DNA of 64,000 nucleotides from [Clostridium] asparagiforme DSM 15981 (GTDB taxonomy: Bacteria > Bacillota > Clostridia > Lachnospirales > Lachnospiraceae). Below, piece after piece: positions 33,118-41,124 of this stretch. The translations under genes and the position numbers were made by a program. Location of the stretch: contig CP102272.1 of the NCBI GenBank assembly GCA_025149125.1, positions 1,798,001 to 1,862,000 of the forward strand, read 5' to 3'. The notes under the pieces are model-generated. The model was not told where the DNA came from. It ran no database searches and saw only the letters and a program-made list of their open reading frames with translations. Numbering within the stretch: position 1 is the first letter of the stretch; the number at the start of each line of letters is the position of its first letter.

Positions 33118-34266
33118 ATGTTTGAAATGATCAATAACCGACAGGTGATATTTGGCGCAGGGGAGGTCAAACGGATTCCCAAGCTGCTGGCCTGGTACGG
33201 GTGTAAGAAGGTATTTCTGGCTGTCTACGATAAAAATGCTCCGGTGTGTGGGAGAATTGTAAAAGATTTGGAAAAAGAAGGGATTGGCAGTCTGATTTTC
33301 GACCGGATCTGCGGGGAGCCGGATACCCGGTTGTTGAATGAAGGGCGGGATCTGTTCCTCAGCGAGGGCTGCGATTGTACCGTAGCCGTGGGGGGAGGAA
33401 GCGTTCTGGACGCAGCCAAGGCCATCGGTATGCTGGCTGTCAATGGAGGAACGGCGGAGGAGTACCAGATGGAAGGGCGGGAGGTAACGGCCCCGCCGCC
33501 TTTGATGATCGCCGTGCCAACCACATCGGGGACCGGATCGGAGGCAACCAAAGTCAGCGTGGTGCTCAACAGCACCAACGGGCTGAAAAAAAGCATGTAC
33601 CACACGACTATGATCGCCGATACCGTGATTCTGGACCCGGAGCTGACGGTTGGGCTTCCAAAGTCTGTGACCGCAGCCACCGGCATGGACGCCTTAAGCC
33701 ACGCGGTGGAGTCCTATGTCTCCCTGAACGCCAGTCCGCTGACGGAACTATACGGCCTGAAGGCAGTGGAACTGATCGCAGGCAGCCTGGAGCGGGCCTG
33801 CAGCCATCCGGAAGATTTGAAGGCAAGAGGAGACATGATGCTGGCCAGTTACTTAGGAGGCTGCGCCATTACAGCGGGGATCGGAATCGCCCACATCATG
33901 GCCCAGCCTCTTGGCGCGGTCTATAAAATCCCTCACGGGGATGCCTGTTCCGTTTTTCTTCCGGTGTCAATGGAACTGAATCTGTCCTATGCCGCCGGAA
34001 AATATGAGAAAATTGCCAAAGCGCTTGGAGCGGCCGGGGAGGACCTTACCGAGGAGGAAAATGCCCGCCGCGGCATCGCCCGGATCCGGGAGCTGCGAAG
34101 AAGAATCGGAGCTCCGGAATCGCTCTCACCGTATATAACGGAAAAACCTGATATGGCGGAGCTGATCTCCACGATCATGCGGACCACCGGCCATATCACC
34201 TGCAACCCCAGGCCGGTGGACGAGGCGTTGATGGCGGAGGCGTTTGAGCGGGCCATCAGTTACTGA
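33118..34266 (+). CDS. Iron-containing alcohol dehydrogenase
   Basis: 382 residues. NAD-site motif GGGSVLDAAKAIG; iron ligands in MDALSHAVESY (Asp and His), AHIMAQPLGAVY (His) and KIPHGDACS (His). It belongs to the same superfamily as FucO at 10116 but is clearly a different subgroup (N-terminus MFEMINNRQVIFGAGEVKRI). It probably reduces an aldehyde or oxidises an alcohol made from the compound imported by the same operon. GGAGAG precedes the ATG. The 3' end overlaps by 11 bp the convergent small gene at 34256. Confidence 0.9.
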   Translation: MFEMINNRQVIFGAGEVKRIPKLLAWYGCKKVFLAVYDKNAPVCGRIVKDLEKEGIGSLIFDRICGEPDTRLLNEGRDLFLSEGCDCTVAVGGGSVLDAAKAIGMLAVNGGTAEEYQMEGREVTAPPPLMIAVPTTSGTGSEATKVSVVLNSTNGLKKSMYHTTMIADTVILDPELTVGLPKSVTAATGMDALSHAVESYVSLNASPLTELYGLKAVELIAGSLERACSHPEDLKARGDMMLASYLGGCAITAGIGIAHIMAQPLGAVYKIPHGDACSVFLPVSMELNLSYAAGKYEKIAKALGAAGEDLTEEENARRGIARIRELRRRIGAPESLSPYITEKPDMAELISTIMRTTGHITCNPRPVDEALMAEAFERAISY

Positions 34267-34492
34267 TCACCTGATTGACGATTTTCATGTAATCCTTGGG
34301 GTTCTGGACGTCCAGGGCGAGCCGGAGATATCCGCCCTGCTCCTGGAAGCTGCGCACGAGACTGCTCTGGGCCCGGAACTGGCTGGTGAGGTCCTCGCAT
34401 CTGCCGTCGGAATGGAGGAGATTCACCGTCCCGTGGCAGTCGTTCACCGTTTTCAGAAAATCGTTGATATTTAAGATGGTTACTTTGAACAT
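34256..34492 (-). CDS. Small conserved-looking hypothetical protein, 78 residues
   Basis: MFKVTILNINDFLKTVNDCH opens an acidic/polar 78-residue protein with no signal or TM segment and a predicted alpha/beta pattern (GTVNLLHSDGRCEDLTSQF; LRLALDVQNPKDYMKIVNQV). I believe similar small proteins are widespread in Lachnospiraceae, but I cannot assign a function. GGGGGAAA lies before the ATG, supporting translation. It is convergent with the iron dehydrogenase, overlapping 11 bp at the stops. Confidence 0.65.
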   Translation of the reverse strand: MFKVTILNINDFLKTVNDCHGTVNLLHSDGRCEDLTSQFRAQSSLVRSFQEQGGYLRLALDVQNPKDYMKIVNQVISN

Positions 34493-34528
34493 TTAATTTC
34501 CCCCTTCCGAATGAGTATCTGAATATGA

Positions 34529-34558
34529 AAAAAGCCGCTGGGCGACCGGCGGCTTTTT
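34529..34558 (-). terminator. Terminator of the AraC gene (works on both strands)
   Basis: Perfect 10-bp stem AAAAAGCCGC / GCGGCTTTTT (34529-34538 with 34549-34558). On the minus strand it ends in TTTTTT and lies 75 bp past the AraC stop codon. Confidence 0.82.
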
Positions 34559-34632
34559 GCGCATTTGTGATATTCTGACTGTCGCCCGTCTTTCTGATTT
34601 CATTATAGGCGCAATCTTTAAAAAGAACTATC

Positions 34633-35559
34633 TTATTCCTGCCCGTGCATATCGCGATCCTGCCATTTGCGGCGATACTCCGAGGGAGTGCAATCCATCT
34701 GTTCTTTGAAGATTTTTCCGAAATTACTGCTGTTTCCAAGGCCACAGGCGTGGGCGATGAAGGTAAGGCTTTCCTGACTTTCTGCCAGCAGATGGCAGGC
34801 GGTCTGCAAACGGTAGCTCCTTAAATACTCCGCTGGCGTGGTGTGCAGACAGTCGTGAAAGACGCGGTAGCACTCTCGCTCACTGATGTAGGCGGAGGCG
34901 GCGATCCGGGCCACCGGCAGTTTTTCGCTGAAATGCTCGTGGATATAGATCATCATGGCTTTGATCTGATCATTGGCCTTGTCGTGTCCCGCTTTCTCCC
35001 GCAGCATGGGTTCTGCCAGGGGAAGCAGGTCCGACCAGATCGCGGACAGGGCGCCGCGCAGCCGGATCTCGTAGGCGTATTCGCTGTCGGAAATCTGGAA
35101 GGACCTGCGCAGGGCTTCCAGGACGGGTCCGTGCTCCGGCACATCGGGGGACAGGGGAATGGCCTCGAGCTGCGAGGACGTGACGATGGGGGCCACATAT
35201 TTCTGCTCGATCCGGCTTCCCTGACGGCCGCCCACAAGCGACGGGTCGAAAATGTGCAGCAGTTGTGCCACGGGACGGCCTTTTTCGTGTATTTTCGTCA
35301 TGTGGAGCACATTGGAGTTGATAAGTCCCCCGGAACCGGCCGGGAATACCAGCACGCCGCCCGGAGTGTAATACTCCAGAGAACCGCTCTCCATATAAAA
35401 CAGCTCCACTTCCTTGTGCCAATGCCAGGGGATGAAGCCTTCAAGACACTGGTCCAGCTCGGCGCAGGAGGAAATGTAGGGAAAATCCGGGGAGAAATCC
35501 GGCAGCAGCTCCTCCTTGCTCTCGTTGCGGTATTCAATGTGATGAACCTTTTTGCGCAT
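34633..35559 (-). CDS. AraC-family regulator with N-terminal cupin sensor
   Basis: 308 residues. The N-terminal ~150 form a sugar-sensing cupin (PWHWHKEVELFYMESGSLEY, VFPAGSGGLINSNVLH). The C-terminal ~100 carry two helix-turn-helix units (VARIAASAYISERECYRVFH; FIAHACGLGNSSNFGKIFKE). AAAGGAGG lies seven to eight bases before the ATG. It lies between the methyltransferase operon and the KamA-family gene and is the last gene before a strong terminator. It probably controls a nearby carbohydrate operon; which one is not clear. Confidence 0.88.
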   Translation of the reverse strand: MRKKVHHIEYRNESKEELLPDFSPDFPYISSCAELDQCLEGFIPWHWHKEVELFYMESGSLEYYTPGGVLVFPAGSGGLINSNVLHMTKIHEKGRPVAQLLHIFDPSLVGGRQGSRIEQKYVAPIVTSSQLEAIPLSPDVPEHGPVLEALRRSFQISDSEYAYEIRLRGALSAIWSDLLPLAEPMLREKAGHDKANDQIKAMMIYIHEHFSEKLPVARIAASAYISERECYRVFHDCLHTTPAEYLRSYRLQTACHLLAESQESLTFIAHACGLGNSSNFGKIFKEQMDCTPSEYRRKWQDRDMHGQE

Positions 35560-35636
35560 CCCGGCACCTCCTTTGGATTCATTTTATCACATTGGGGGCA
35601 GGCTGCACAGGGGGAACAGGGCAGTTTTGGAGTTCG

Positions 35637-36731
35637 TCAGTCTGCCAGCCAGGTCTGTCCCGGCGCTAACGCCTGGGTGAAGATCCGGCTCCGGTCGCGG
35701 TCGTACTTGGCCTGGTGGTATTTAAACAGCATCTGGCCGTCGGGCAGCTGGCCAAGGATTTCGATCTTTCCGGTCACATGGCTCATCACGTAGCGCACGC
35801 ATTTGCCGGGGCCGTTCTGGAACTGCTTGGCCTCCTCCACGATCCGGTAGCCCTCGGTCAGGGGAACTTGGAAGTGTCCGCCTACGCCGGACACAGGACG
35901 GCACTGGAAAATGTAATAGGGTGCGATGCCCCACCGGGTCAATCCCTTGAGCAGTTCTCCCATGGTTCTGCCGTCGTCGTTGACGCCTTTTAACAGTACG
36001 GTCTGGTTTTTTAAGACTACGCCTGCATTTAACAGGGCATCCACCGCTTTTTTTGCTTCACCGGTCAGCTCGGCCGGATGGTTGAACTGGGTCACCACAT
36101 AGATTTTTTTACGTTGGGAATAGGTTTGCAGAGTTTCAAGAAGCTCGGGGTCGTCGTAGATCCGGGCGGGGAGCACAACCGGCGTTCTGGTTCCGAAACG
36201 GATCAGGTCCAGATGTTCGATATCGCTGAACAGTTCCAGATAGCGGCGGATCACCGCATTGCTGTTTAAGAAGGCGTCGCCGCCGGAAATGAGCGCGTTG
36301 CTGATTTCCGCGTGCTGCCGGATGTAATCGGCCATCTCCGCCACGTTATCGGCGGTCTCGTCGTCGGAGATCCCCACCAGGCGTTTTCGGAAACAGTGAC
36401 GGCAGTACATGGCGCAGCGGTGGGTGGACAGGATCAGCACCGTCTCATTGTACTTGTGCTGCAAACCTGGTAAGATCGTGTTGTCCGCTTCCCCGCTGGT
36501 GTCGAACTTGCCGGTCATATCGTTTTCCTCGATGGACGGTATGCACATCCGGCGGATGGGGTCTTTGGGATCATCCCAGTTGATTAACGACAGGTAGTAG
36601 CGCGTGATGGTCATGGGGAAATGCTCCAGTATGGCCTCCAGGCGTGACGTTTCTTCGTCGCTCAGCTTTAGGTACCCCCTCAGTTCCTCAGCTTTTGTGA
36701 TATTGGACCGTAATTCTTCTCTCCAATTCAT
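35637..36731 (-). CDS. KamA-family radical SAM protein (lysine 2,3-aminomutase-like)
   Basis: 364 residues from MNWREELRSN; GAGGGGTG eight bases upstream favours it over 36749. The radical-SAM cluster motif is CAMYCRHCF (C-x3-C-x2-C) and the SAM-binding segment is SGGDAFLN. It is smaller than clostridial lysine 2,3-aminomutase (~416), and the usual glycine-rich PLP-lysine motif is not visible. Candidate PLP lysines lie in SHVTGKIEILG. Substrate may be a free amino acid or a protein lysine as with EpmB, but no EF-P genes are adjacent. Apparently monocistronic. Confidence 0.8.
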   Translation of the reverse strand: MNWREELRSNITKAEELRGYLKLSDEETSRLEAILEHFPMTITRYYLSLINWDDPKDPIRRMCIPSIEENDMTGKFDTSGEADNTILPGLQHKYNETVLILSTHRCAMYCRHCFRKRLVGISDDETADNVAEMADYIRQHAEISNALISGGDAFLNSNAVIRRYLELFSDIEHLDLIRFGTRTPVVLPARIYDDPELLETLQTYSQRKKIYVVTQFNHPAELTGEAKKAVDALLNAGVVLKNQTVLLKGVNDDGRTMGELLKGLTRWGIAPYYIFQCRPVSGVGGHFQVPLTEGYRIVEEAKQFQNGPGKCVRYVMSHVTGKIEILGQLPDGQMLFKYHQAKYDRDRSRIFTQALAPGQTWLAD

Positions 36732-36852
36732 TCGATCACCCCTCTTCAATTTTTATGGGGTTAGTATATCAGACGGATGATAGGGGGATGTGAACAAAAT
36801 CTTAAAAAAGAGTAAAATTGTGGGTAGGGGAGCAGGGGGGATGCATCCGTTC

Positions 36853-37098
36853 GTGAGAGCCAGGCGGGCGGGGGCCCGGGTTCCGGTTTCCGCGGTTCGC
36901 GCGGCTAAGGCGCAAGGGGCGCGAAAAGGGGGGACAGGGCTCCGTACTACGGGCGCAGGCTTGATGCCTGCTCCCTCCGGCTCCGCTTGCTCCGGGCTTT
37001 GTAAGCCCTGCGCAATCCCCCCTTTTCACACCCCTTCCGCCTAAGCCGCGCTGAACCGCTCCAATAGTCACCCGGGCCCCCGCCCGCCTGGCTCTCAC
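36853..37098. repeat. ~246-bp palindromic intergenic element with 28-bp perfect terminal inverted repeats
   Basis: The outer arms 36853-36880 and 37071-37098 (beginning GTGAGAGCCAGGCGGGCGGG) are perfect reverse complements of 28 bp. Further inward, GCGCGGCTAAGGCG pairs with CGCCTAAGCCGCGC and GAAAAGGGGGGA pairs with TCCCCCCTTTTC. The centre is a GCAGGC/GCCTGC hairpin. Almost the whole element can fold into one long imperfect hairpin. It is much richer in G and C than its flanks and has no open frame of interest. Likely a MITE-like or other mobile intergenic repeat. Confidence 0.72.
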
Positions 37099-37178
37099 CC
37101 GCTACGGGTTGGAGAGGGGACGCCTGGGCATTCATATTCTGTGATGGGGGAGACGGGGGGAGTATCGCGGGGAAGGGG

Positions 37179-38801
37179 TTAGTCCTCGCCGGGTTTTACT
37201 AAATGTGCCTGCATATACTCCCGCGGCGAAATACCTTCCACCTTTTTAAACACCTTGCTGAAGTAGAAGGCGCTCTCGAAGCCAAGTTGGTCGGCTACCT
37301 CGTAGATTTTCATGTCCTGTTCCAGGAGGAGGGTTTTGGCGCGGGCTACCTTTTTCTGGGTGATGTACTCGGAGAAGCCGATGTTGCAGGTCTTTTTAAA
37401 CAGGGCGCTTAGGTAGTTGGGGCTGAGGCCAAAGACGGCGGCCACCTCGTTTAGGGGAAGGCGGTCTTCGATGTGGCTGTTGATGTATTTTTGGACGTTG
37501 GTTACCACGTGGTCCTTGTAGGTTTTGCGGCGGCTTTTTAAGACCTGGCAGAGGCCGTCGCGCAGGACGGTGAGCCATTCCTCCACCTGCTCTACGTTGT
37601 TCATGCGGTAGATGGAACGGTAGCCGTCGCCGTAGGAGGCGAAGATCTGGCTTAGGGTCTGACTGCCGTCGGGGAGCAGGGAGAGAGCCAGGTAGAGGAT
37701 GTTGCAGGCGCCGTCCACTGCCTGAAGGTAGCGCATGGGCTGCTGGGCGAAGAGCTCCGTGATCTGGGTCAGGGTGCTGTAAAGCACGTCGGTGTCGAAC
37801 TCCTCAAATGCCCTGGTCAGGTCGTTTCTGAACAGGGAGATATTGAAGGAGTTGCGGAAGGAGTCGCCGGTCAGATCGGAGATGGTGGCCACCGGTTTTG
37901 TGCGGCAGGACAGGGCGAAGGCCTGGCGGGCTTCCTGGTAGGATTCGTTTATGCGGGACGGCTGGCTGACGCAGGAGCCAAGGCCCGCGGTGATCCGGAC
38001 GTTAAAATAGTTGTTTACCATGCGGCAGACGTTGTCCCAGGCCTCGGACAGAACCTCCGGCGCGGCTAGGGACTCGTCCTTTGTGTGGAATATTACGGCA
38101 AAATGCTTCATGTCCAGGCTGACCACGTGGCAGGGCAGATGCTTGCCCAGGATTTCCCGGATCATCTGCAGGCTGCTGGAATAGAGGTTGATCTGCTGGC
38201 TGTCGTTCATCTGGTCTGTGGCATCGCTGTGGATCTCGCCGTGGGCCGCCAGATAGAGGGAGTCGGAGAAATCCAGCCGAAGGTCCCGGGACTGGATGGT
38301 GAACTGCTCTTCGCTGTCGAACAGGTTGTGCAGCAGGCGTATGAAAAATTTGTCGTGATAGCCCTGGAGGGTGGGGCGGTCCTCGCCGCCCTTTTTGCGG
38401 TAAGCCTGGCTGGCCCGGTATTCCTCCAGGCGCTCTAAGGCCCTGCGGACCGAGGCGGTCAGAGAGTCCGGGGTGAGCTCCAGCTTGATCAGATAATCCA
38501 CGGCCTGGTAGTTCATGGCCTGTTTGATGAGCTGGAATTCTTCGTAGCTGGTGAGAAAGATGAACAGCGGAATCTGCCCGTAGGTCTCCCGGCAGGCTTT
38601 CGCAAGCTCCAGCCCGTTCATCTTTGGCATCTTGATGTCCGTGATCACGATCTCCGGGGAATATTCCTCGATCAGTTTCAGCGCAGCCTCCCCGTTCATG
38701 GCCGTGCCGCAGATTTCGACCCCTAAGTCCGCCCAGTTTATCATGGATTTGATGCCGATCTGCACCAAAGGCTCGTCGTCAACTATTAGTAGCTTAATCA
38801 T
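37179..38801 (-). CDS. YesN-type response regulator (receiver plus AraC DNA-binding domain)
   Basis: 540 residues from MIKLLIVDDEPLVQIG; AAGGGGGA precedes this ATG, whereas the longer frame would begin at TTG. Receiver domain (1-~120) with phospho-acceptor Asp in EIVITDIKMPKMNG. A long middle region (~130-430) follows, then an AraC helix-turn-helix at the C-terminus (NEVAAVFGLSPNYLSALFKK; IYEVADQLGFESAFYFSKVF). It lies 14 bp downstream of its sensor kinase and divergent from the ABC/glycosaminoglycan operon at 41125, which it presumably activates. Confidence 0.92.
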   Translation of the reverse strand: MIKLLIVDDEPLVQIGIKSMINWADLGVEICGTAMNGEAALKLIEEYSPEIVITDIKMPKMNGLELAKACRETYGQIPLFIFLTSYEEFQLIKQAMNYQAVDYLIKLELTPDSLTASVRRALERLEEYRASQAYRKKGGEDRPTLQGYHDKFFIRLLHNLFDSEEQFTIQSRDLRLDFSDSLYLAAHGEIHSDATDQMNDSQQINLYSSSLQMIREILGKHLPCHVVSLDMKHFAVIFHTKDESLAAPEVLSEAWDNVCRMVNNYFNVRITAGLGSCVSQPSRINESYQEARQAFALSCRTKPVATISDLTGDSFRNSFNISLFRNDLTRAFEEFDTDVLYSTLTQITELFAQQPMRYLQAVDGACNILYLALSLLPDGSQTLSQIFASYGDGYRSIYRMNNVEQVEEWLTVLRDGLCQVLKSRRKTYKDHVVTNVQKYINSHIEDRLPLNEVAAVFGLSPNYLSALFKKTCNIGFSEYITQKKVARAKTLLLEQDMKIYEVADQLGFESAFYFSKVFKKVEGISPREYMQAHLVKPGED

Positions 38802-38815
38802 CTGCAAAATCCCCC

Positions 38816-40666
38816 TTAAAGTTCGTTTAACCGGTATGGAAGCGTGATGGTCATGGTGGTATATTGCCCCTCCACGCTGTCAATGGAGATGCCGTAATCC
38901 TCCCCGAAGTCGTAGCGGATGCGCTGGTTTACGTTGTGGATACCCACCTGGCGGAAAAAGTCCGCGCCGGGGGCGGATTGTGCGGAGAGCACTTTTTCAA
39001 TCTGTTCCCGGCTCATGCCTACGCCGTTGTCTGTGACGGAAATCTGTAAAACCGTGCCGAGGTCCGACTGTACGCGCTGGGCGGACAGCAGGATATGCCC
39101 GGCGCAGCCTTTGGGTTCGATGCCGTGGAACAGGGCGTTCTCGATAATGGGCTGGAGGGTGAAGCGGTGGATCAGGCAGCGGTAGAGTTCTTCGGACCCG
39201 ATCTGGCAGTCCAGGGTGATGCTGCCGCCGTAACGGTACTGCTGGATCAGGAAATAGTCCTTCACCAGGTCCAGCTCCTCCTTTAACGGAATCTGGGCTG
39301 CGGTGCCCTTGGACACATTTTTCATCAGCCGGGCCAGGGAGGTGATCATCTCCGCGATGCCCGTGGCGTTCTGGATGGTGGCCATCCATTTGATGGAGTT
39401 TAAGGTGTTATAGAGGAAGTGGGGGTTGATCTGGCTCTGGAGGATCTGGTATTCCAGGTCCTTTTTCTGGCGCTCGTCGTCCACCCGCTTGTCCATCAGG
39501 GTCACTACATTTTCCGACATTCCGTTGATGCCCCGGCCGATGATGCCGAACTCGTCCGGCCCCTCGATCTCCTCCATCCGGGAGAAATCGCCTCTGGCAA
39601 TGTCGTCGATCTTGCCGCACAGCCGCTTCACCGGGCGGCCGATCGCCTTGTTCAGGGTCAGGGCCAGCCCCGCGCCCATGCACAGAATGATAAGGGTGAT
39701 AAAACCGATGATCAAAAGGTATACCTGCCGCTGGGCAAAGAAGGCCGACTCGGACAAAATGTTGGAGATGGTCCACCCCTCCACGCCCAGAGGGCAGGTC
39801 ACCAGAAACCGGCTGGAGCCGTTGGCCATGCGGATTTTCTGCACCTGGGTATCCGGGTTGTTGGCGCTGCCGTCTACCCGGGAAAGGACCGTGTACTCCG
39901 GTATGCCCTCCCGGAAGCTGCCGTCCTCCAGCACATAGGACCGGGAGCCGATGGTCACGTAGAGGAGGCTGTCCGGCGGCTGGGGATAGGAGCGGAGGCT
40001 GTCGGTGATCAGCCTGGCGGACACGGAACAATAGGACCAGCCGATGACCTGATCGCTGTAGGGGCTGTTGATGGGGCGGATCAGAGGAATGGTGGGCTCG
40101 GGGTCCACCAGGGAAAAGGGGTCGCTGTGAAAGCCGTCCCAAAGATAATCCGGCGCGGCGCACATTTCCTCAAAGTAGGAGGCGCGGGCCACGGTCCCGG
40201 CCGCGTCCGGCGTCCCCGCGGCGGCCAGATCGGAGACCAACAGGTAGTTGCGCCGGTTGACCGGGGAAATGATGACCCGGGTGATATACTCCGAGGCTCT
40301 GGGCGTGTTGCGGTACTCCTCCTTTAAGCGGGTGTAGGTGGAAATGGCCGTGATCCGCAGGGGGGAATCACCGGAGGAGATGGAAGGCATCCGGGTCCGG
40401 TCCTTAAAGGCTTCCAGATAATGGGAAATCTCTCCGTTGTTGCTGCACCACCGGCTGAGGGCGGTGAAATTGTTCATGGTATCCTCCACATTGTGGCAGA
40501 CCATCTGCAGATTGTATTCCGCCGACTGGATCTGGTTTCGCCGCAGAAAGGACTGGAACACGGTAAAGCAGATGGTGACGGTGATGACGGCAAGCGCCAG
40601 CATGGCCGCCGCCGTGTAGGTGATGATGCGCCCCCGTATGGTTTTAAAAGGAAGAAGTTTTTCCAT
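38816..40666 (-). CDS. YesM-type sensor histidine kinase
   Basis: 616 residues. TM helix near residues 15-35, an extracytoplasmic sensor domain (~36-300), a second TM (LLIIGFITLIILCMGAGLAL), a HAMP domain (KRLCGKIDDIARGDFSRMEE) and a His_kinase domain with phospho-acceptor His in INPHFLYNTLNSIKWMA. The ATPase region has ENALFHGIEP and VTDNGVGMSREQ. With the response regulator downstream it forms a two-component system that typically senses oligosaccharides or their binding proteins and switches on the adjacent ABC operon. Confidence 0.93.
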   Translation of the reverse strand: MEKLLPFKTIRGRIITYTAAAMLALAVITVTICFTVFQSFLRRNQIQSAEYNLQMVCHNVEDTMNNFTALSRWCSNNGEISHYLEAFKDRTRMPSISSGDSPLRITAISTYTRLKEEYRNTPRASEYITRVIISPVNRRNYLLVSDLAAAGTPDAAGTVARASYFEEMCAAPDYLWDGFHSDPFSLVDPEPTIPLIRPINSPYSDQVIGWSYCSVSARLITDSLRSYPQPPDSLLYVTIGSRSYVLEDGSFREGIPEYTVLSRVDGSANNPDTQVQKIRMANGSSRFLVTCPLGVEGWTISNILSESAFFAQRQVYLLIIGFITLIILCMGAGLALTLNKAIGRPVKRLCGKIDDIARGDFSRMEEIEGPDEFGIIGRGINGMSENVVTLMDKRVDDERQKKDLEYQILQSQINPHFLYNTLNSIKWMATIQNATGIAEMITSLARLMKNVSKGTAAQIPLKEELDLVKDYFLIQQYRYGGSITLDCQIGSEELYRCLIHRFTLQPIIENALFHGIEPKGCAGHILLSAQRVQSDLGTVLQISVTDNGVGMSREQIEKVLSAQSAPGADFFRQVGIHNVNQRIRYDFGEDYGISIDSVEGQYTTMTITLPYRLNEL

Positions 40667-40709
40667 AGACCCGCCCCCATTCTCTCAGTAAAAATCCATA
40701 GCATTTGTA

Positions 40710-40838
40710 TGTTCAGTAGGTCTGCGCACTTGCTGCGCTGACCGTATGAAAACCTATGCTTGCAGGCCAAAATCCCATCGACGAAGTCGATTTTAAATGG
40801 ATTTTGGCTCGTATCTGTGAAGGTACTGAACAGATACG
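40710..40838. repeat. Structured intergenic element with nested hairpins
   Basis: Outer pairing GTTCAGTA (40712-40719 region) with TACTGAAC (40824-40831). CCAAAATCC (40767-40775) pairs with GGATTTTGG (40799-40807) and contains an inner ATCGAC-GAA-GTCGAT hairpin (40777-40791). CGTATCTGT (40810-40818) pairs with ACAGATACG (40830-40838). The last helix competes with the outer pairing. It lies between the divergent kinase and importer genes. It could be a mobile repeat or a regulatory RNA. Confidence 0.5.
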
Positions 40839-41034
40839 TTCACTATATAAAATAAGAGGTCTTTTGTCAAATGTCAATAAAGAACAGGCGGTATTTTTCC
40901 GGTTGTTCTGTCTATATTGAATACAATCTGTAAATTTTACCGCTTCCGGATAAAAAAATACATTGTAATGGGAGAAGGGAGCGGGGGGAAGCGGGCCAGA
41001 CCGAAAAAGTGAATCTTTTTTGCGGATTTTTCCA

Positions 41035-41063
41035 TTCAAGAAAGGCCGGGGGTACGCTATACT
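41035..41063 (+). promoter_or_regulatory. Possible promoter of the glycosaminoglycan importer operon
   Basis: TTCAAG (41035-41040), 17-bp spacer, TATACT (41058-41063). The poor -35 box would fit a promoter needing an activator such as the YesN-type regulator. Confidence 0.35.
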
Positions 41064-41124
41064 ATAGCCATGACAGAAAACAACACCTAAAAAGGATGAG
41101 ATCAGTTAAGAGGAGGAAACAGGA

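Noticed and set aside
36790..37135. Short Pro/Arg/Gly-rich open frames on both strands of the palindromic element
   Set aside because: They arise from the GC-rich inverted repeat; no ribosome site and no plausible protein composition.
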